Shown here piece by piece: positions 6,507-9,213 of a stretch of DNA of 9,213 bases. The stretch is from the NCBI GenBank assembly GCA_019308985.1, contig JAFDHB010000143.1:1-9213 (forward strand), written 5' to 3'. The translations under genes and the position numbers were made by a program. The notes beneath the pieces were generated by a model, which worked only from the letters and a program-made list of their open reading frames with translations, was not told the DNA's origin and ran no database searches. The DNA comes from Deltaproteobacteria bacterium (GTDB lineage Bacteria; Desulfobacterota; DSM-4660; Desulfatiglandales; HGW-15). How positions within the stretch are numbered: the stretch's first letter is position 1; each line of letters opens with the position of its first letter.

Positions 6507-7661
6507 ATGACAAAAGACTTTAATTTCATTCTCCCGACCCGTATCATATTCGGATTCAACATGGCAGAGAAGGTCGGCGAGATTGTCCTGGAAATGGGGT
6601 TGACAAACATCCTGGTTGTCACGGACAGAAGCTTCTCCCGGCTTCCCGTTTTTCACAAGCTGATCGGCCGTATTTCAGATGCCGGGATCAGCCACAGGAT
6701 CTTTGACAAGTTAGAGGGGGAACCGGATACGGAAATCGCCGAAGAGGGTGCAGAGTTTTTGAGAGAAGCACAAACCAACGGCATATTGGGTGTGGGAGGC
6801 GGCAGCTCAATGGATTTGGCAAAAGCGCTGTCTGTCCTGGCCACAAACAAAGGAACCGTTAATGAATACATGGGTGTGAATCTGGTCAGAATCCCCCCTC
6901 TTCCGCTCATCGTTGTGCCAACCACCGCCGGATCGGGAAGTGAAGTAACGCATGTTGCGGTCTTGACCGATATTAAAAAGAAACTCAAGGGTGCCATTGT
7001 CAGCAACCTGATTCCTCCTCAGGCGGCGATCATGGATCCCAGTCTTTTAGCCACTTTGCCGTCCAGGGTGATCGCTGAAACGGGAATCGACGCACTAAGC
7101 CACGCCATTGAGGCATTTTATTCCTTGGGTTCCAACCCTATCAGCGATATCCTGGCAAAAGATGCAATCAGAAGGATCACTTCCAATCTCAGGGCACTGG
7201 TAGTAAACTCACAAAATGTTTCGGCCGCAGGCAATATGATGCTTGGGAGCATGCTAGCCGGTGCCGCATTTCTTAACACAGGGGTCGGAAACGTTCACGC
7301 ACTGGCCCACTCGTTAGGCGCCTATTACCATATCTCCCATGCTCTGTCGGTGGCGGTGCTGTTACCCTATGTCATGGAACACAATTTGAAGGCATGCATG
7401 GAGCGGTTTGCTGAAATGACCGCTGCCATGGGGACTAATATCGAGGGCATGTCTCTTCGCGAGTCGGCCCGGAAAGCCGTGGATGAAGTAAGGTCTCTGC
7501 TGACTGATATCGGAATACCTGGAAGGTTATCCGAATTGCAAGTTACTGACACCTATTTCAGAGACATGGCCCAAGATGCTGCAAAATCTCCCCCTTCCCT
7601 TTCAAACCCCAGAAGATGTACGGTTGACGAACTGATGGAGCTATATAGGAAAGCCATCTAA
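6507..7661 (+). CDS. Iron-containing alcohol dehydrogenase (group III, FucO/YqhD-like)
   Basis: This cytoplasmic NAD(P)-dependent dehydrogenase interconverts an alcohol and an aldehyde or ketone. At 384 residues it has the family's usual length. The nucleotide-binding loop NGILGVGGGSSMDLAKA lies at 91-107 and VPTTAGSGSEVT at 137-148. The metal ligands expected from FucO are all present: Asp195 and His199 in GIDALSHAIEAF, His264 in GNVHALAHSLGA, and His278 in YYHISHALSVAVLLP. The last motif has His-Ala in place of the common His-Gly. It is the third gene of the operon, with a strong ribosome binding site. The product may handle an alcohol or hydroxy-acid linked to the flavoprotein reaction; its substrate cannot be inferred from sequence. 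Confidence 0.92.
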   Translation: MTKDFNFILPTRIIFGFNMAEKVGEIVLEMGLTNILVVTDRSFSRLPVFHKLIGRISDAGISHRIFDKLEGEPDTEIAEEGAEFLREAQTNGILGVGGGSSMDLAKALSVLATNKGTVNEYMGVNLVRIPPLPLIVVPTTAGSGSEVTHVAVLTDIKKKLKGAIVSNLIPPQAAIMDPSLLATLPSRVIAETGIDALSHAIEAFYSLGSNPISDILAKDAIRRITSNLRALVVNSQNVSAAGNMMLGSMLAGAAFLNTGVGNVHALAHSLGAYYHISHALSVAVLLPYVMEHNLKACMERFAEMTAAMGTNIEGMSLRESARKAVDEVRSLLTDIGIPGRLSELQVTDTYFRDMAQDAAKSPPSLSNPRRCTVDELMELYRKAI

Positions 7662-7691
7662 TCCGGAGGCCTCGCCCGGATAGTTATGATA

Positions 7692-7707
7692 CCTCCCCCG
7701 GGGGAGG
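7692..7707 (+). terminator. GC-rich palindrome after the operon, possible terminator
   Basis: CCTCCCCC (7692-7699) and GGGGGAGG (7700-7707) form a perfect 16-base palindrome 30 bases after the dehydrogenase stop. It can fold into a six-pair stem with a CCGG loop, followed by a short T-rich stretch (ATTCTTTT). The stem is short and the T tract is offset, so termination is plausible but not certain. Confidence 0.35.
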
Positions 7708-7841
7708 GACATTCTTTTGCACTTCAGTAACTGCCATGCAACCGCACCTTTTTTGTGGAGACGTGGTACCAAGGAGGTTCATTCGATAACGCTTCGCCAC
7801 GTCGCGCCTGTGGATCGCCTGGGTGGACAGAAAGTAAAGAT

Positions 7842-7860
7842 CCGGGTCCAAAGGGCCCGG
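7842..7860. repeat. Hairpin with AAA loop, first of a look-alike pair
   Basis: CCGGGTCC, loop AAA, GGGCCCGG: eight pairs including one G-U wobble if transcribed from the plus strand. It shares the core GGTCCAAAGG with the hairpin at 8052-8070. Confidence 0.5.
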
Positions 7861-7925
7861 CTTTGCTCAGCCCCTGAAAGGGACTATGGCCCGCAGCAAC
7901 TGACGGCATTGAGAAGCCAGAAGTT

Positions 7926-8012
7926 AGGAGTCAGGAGAATTTTGATGTCGCTTCACACCAATAAGTTCATAACGTATTCGGCATTGGCGAAAGCTTTATT
8001 CTGACTCCTGGA
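7926..8012. repeat. AGGAGTCAG inverted repeat
   Basis: AGGAGTCAG near 7926-7934 and its exact inverse CTGACTCCT near 8001-8010 are flanked by partly matching sequence (GAAG on the outside, AAT on the inside). They lie about 65 bases apart. The arms could form a long imperfect stem or be ends of a small non-autonomous element. No target duplication was found. Confidence 0.35.
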
Positions 8013-8051
8013 TTCTTCGCCGGCATATCACGGCAGAGCCATTATCTGTGA

Positions 8052-8070
8052 CCTGGTCCAAAGGACCAGG
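8052..8070. repeat. Hairpin with AAA loop, second of a look-alike pair
   Basis: CCTGGTCC, loop AAA, GGACCAGG: eight perfect pairs. No T tract follows, so it does not look like a classic terminator. Confidence 0.5.
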
Positions 8071-8240
8071 AATTAGGGCCAAACTTTATCCATCACACTG
8101 CCGCCTTCCTCGCGCTACAAGGTGCTCTCACGTTTGGCCCTGTCAACGAATGGTGGCTTATCCAAAGGAAATCCCATTCTCAGGTCCTGCCAAATAACAA
8201 AACGGCCAAGGAATCTCCTCCCTCTGACTCAACTTACCTA

Positions 8241-8270
8241 TTTACAAATCAACGTCCGCGGGTGTATAAG
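8241..8270 (+). promoter_or_regulatory. Promoter of the small barrel protein gene
   Basis: TTTACA (8241-8246, five of six) with an 18-base spacer to TATAAG (8265-8270, five of six). The transcript would begin near 8277, giving an unusually long leader of about 235 bases before the ATG at 8513. Confidence 0.45.
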
Positions 8271-8323
8271 ACTAGCGTGACAAACAACTGATAGAGGCTA
8301 TGATAGATTTTAGGTTGTAAGGA

Positions 8324-8357
8324 AGTTCCTCTTGGGCTTTTAAGCCCAGTTAAGGAC
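8324..8357 (+). promoter_or_regulatory. Hairpin in the leader, just before a strong ribosome binding site
   Basis: TGGGCTT (8333-8339) pairs with AAGCCCA (8342-8348), and outer bases TCCT and AGGA extend the stem. It lies about 16 bases before AAAGGAGG (8365-8372) and could affect translation or transcript stability. It lacks the T tract of a terminator. Confidence 0.35.
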
Positions 8358-8380
8358 CTATAACAAAGGAGGATCTTCCC

Positions 8381-8422
8381 ATGGCTTCTAATTTAACGGG
8401 GGGTTGTGTATCAGACATTTGA
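8381..8422 (+). other. Thirteen-codon leader ORF or aborted gene start
   Basis: AAAGGAGG (8365-8372) sits eight bases before an ATG (8381) that encodes MASNLTGGCVSDI and stops at TGA 8420-8422. The initiation signals are as good as those of the real genes nearby, but the frame is tiny. It is either a leader peptide ahead of the barrel protein or the 5' stub of a gene lost by deletion or frameshift. Confidence 0.35.
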
Positions 8423-8512
8423 CGGTTTCAAGCGGATCGGTTGGTGTGATTTGAGACTGATCCCCTGAAATCCAAGGAGAACTCAATTCATCAAGGGGAA
8501 GGAGGGAAAGTA

Positions 8513-8872
8513 ATGCCTAAGGAGATAATTCTATACAATCTGAAGGACGATGTGAAAGAAGAGGATTATGTGAAATGGTGTGAAACATATAAAGGCCCCC
8601 TCCTGCTAGGCCAGCAGGGGGCCAAGGCATTTACCCTGCTGAAGATGATGGGTGGAATCCAGGGCAATGGGCAGAAGGGGAACCCGCCGAGTCCGACAAA
8701 ATCGCCATTCAACTATATTGGCATTATGGACGTGACCAGCCTTGAAGAATGGGGAAAGGCGAGGGAGACAAAGGCCTTTAAGGAAGAATTCTTCCCCCAA
8801 TGGTTTTCCAAGTGGGTCGCAGATTTTTACGTCCTGGGGGGAATTGAGCTCTACCATGGTGAGAGCAAGTAA
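8513..8872 (+). CDS. Small dimeric alpha/beta-barrel protein, EthD/REDY-like, function unknown
   Basis: This is a 119-residue soluble protein. It opens with a strand (KEIILYNLKDDV), an acidic helix (KEEDYVKWCETYKGPLLL), a second strand (AKAFTLLKMMGGI), a loop rich in Gly and Pro (about 50-64), another strand (FNYIGIMDVTS), and a helix with aromatic residues (FFPQWFSKWVADFYVL) before a final strand. This order matches the ferredoxin-like dimeric barrel fold of EthD, REDY/HapK-like and antibiotic-biosynthesis monooxygenase-like proteins. Such proteins are often found in catabolic clusters as small accessory or decarboxylase-like enzymes, but none of their catalytic residues can be assigned here. 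AAGGAGG (8499-8505) precedes the ATG by seven bases. The gene has its own promoter and leader, and is followed by a broken acyl-CoA dehydrogenase. Confidence 0.75.
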   Translation: MPKEIILYNLKDDVKEEDYVKWCETYKGPLLLGQQGAKAFTLLKMMGGIQGNGQKGNPPSPTKSPFNYIGIMDVTSLEEWGKARETKAFKEEFFPQWFSKWVADFYVLGGIELYHGESK

Positions 8873-8997
8873 TATTCATTAAAGGGGATTTTTCACCTGG
8901 GAACGGCAGCTTCATGGATTAAGGTGTGGGGGCCTTCAAAGGCGGAGGTGTCTTGTCCCTTCTACCTCATTTTTCTCAATTTACAAGCAGGGGGGAC

Positions 8998-9167
8998 ATG
9001 CAATTAAACATTTGCTTACTGATGAGCAAAAGGGGCTCCGGGATATGATCCAAGAATTTGTGCAAAAGGAGATCATACCCATCAGGGGAAAAATGGAGGA
9101 GGTTCACAACAAGCTGGTTGCCCTGGGCATTCAGAAGGGCCAGTCGCTCTTCAAACCACTTCCCTGA
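8998..9167 (+). pseudogene. Broken N-terminal fragment of an acyl-CoA dehydrogenase
   Basis: The ATG at 8998 gives MQLN before the expected frame is lost. A second frame from about 9010 reads LTDEQKGLRDMIQEFVQKEI, the standard beginning of acyl-CoA dehydrogenases. It continues IPIRGKMEEVHNKLVALGIQKG, where the usual residues between IIPI and the VHNKLVALG part are shortened. It ends after SLFKPLP at a TGA (9165-9167). A full enzyme has about 380 residues, so only the first tenth or so remains, with a frameshift near the start and a probable internal deletion. It is non-functional as it stands. No full-length copy lies in the window. Confidence 0.7.
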
Positions 9168-9213
9168 AAACCCCCTGAATGCGAATCTCGCCTCACGCCC
9201 AGATATTGTGGCT

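Larger units (their letters stand above)
7662..8240. other. Intergenic region without a convincing gene, rich in hairpins
   Basis: No frame here looks like a protein. The stretch holds the palindrome at 7692-7707. GACGTGG (7760-7766) pairs exactly with CCACGTC (7797-7803) around an AAGGAGGT (7771-7778) that has no start codon after it. Two look-alike hairpins lie at 7842-7860 and 8052-8070, and an AGGAGTCAG inverted repeat at 7926-8012. Between 7868 and 7924 the bases CCCGCAGCAACTG and, 10 bases later, AAGCCAG loosely recall parts of the cobalamin riboswitch core and B12 box, but the remaining box does not match. The region may encode a structured RNA or be scrambled non-coding DNA. Confidence 0.4.

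Noticed and set aside
7717..8004. A 95-codon plus-strand frame in the gene-free stretch
   Set aside because: It runs through hairpins and inverted repeats, has an unconvincing composition and no good start signal.
1..9213. CRISPR array, tRNA or rRNA genes, complete insertion sequence
   Set aside because: No regularly spaced repeats, no cloverleaf or rRNA-like segments and no transposase frame were found on reading both strands.

Overview
The gene content suggests a strict anaerobe of the Desulfobacterota (deltaproteobacterial) type. It includes a TAXI-type TRAP transporter, an ACMSD-like amidohydrolase, a soluble fumarate-reductase/AprA-like flavoprotein followed by a 2x[4Fe-4S] ferredoxin, an iron-containing alcohol dehydrogenase and an acyl-CoA dehydrogenase fragment. 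Base composition is near balanced and ribosome binding sites are strong (AAGGAGG type). The taxonomic placement is inference; no marker gene is present.

Left part, minus strand (1-3905). A TAXI-family periplasmic receptor (1471-2551, broken by one single-base frameshift) is followed 24 bases later by a DctM-type permease that runs off the left edge (1-1446) and lacks the usual N-terminal DctQ-like part of fused TRAP permeases. Upstream, after an intergenic stretch with a near-consensus promoter and short inverted repeats, lies an intact amidohydrolase (2913-3905) with its own promoter.

Middle, plus strand (4043-7661). A promoter-like site and an unrecognised 39-codon ORF come first. Next is a decayed C-terminal remnant of a different TRAP DctM permease, then an apparent operon of flavoprotein (4565-6226), ferredoxin (6257-6490) and Fe-alcohol dehydrogenase (6507-7661).

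Right part, plus strand (7662-9213). About 850 bases without a convincing gene contain several hairpins, inverted repeats and a good promoter with a long leader. That leader carries a 13-codon ORF with an excellent ribosome binding site. It leads to a small dimeric alpha/beta-barrel protein (8513-8872), followed by a broken acyl-CoA dehydrogenase start (8998-9167).

Taken together, this looks like an accessory catabolic island for small organic or aromatic acids: uptake (TRAP), hydrolysis or decarboxylation (amidohydrolase), redox chemistry (flavoprotein/ferredoxin, alcohol dehydrogenase) and CoA-ester oxidation. There is visible gene decay at several points. I see no clear evidence of a wholly new system. 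The most interesting items are the flavoprotein-ferredoxin-dehydrogenase operon, the truncated transporter, and the structured leader upstream of the small barrel protein.
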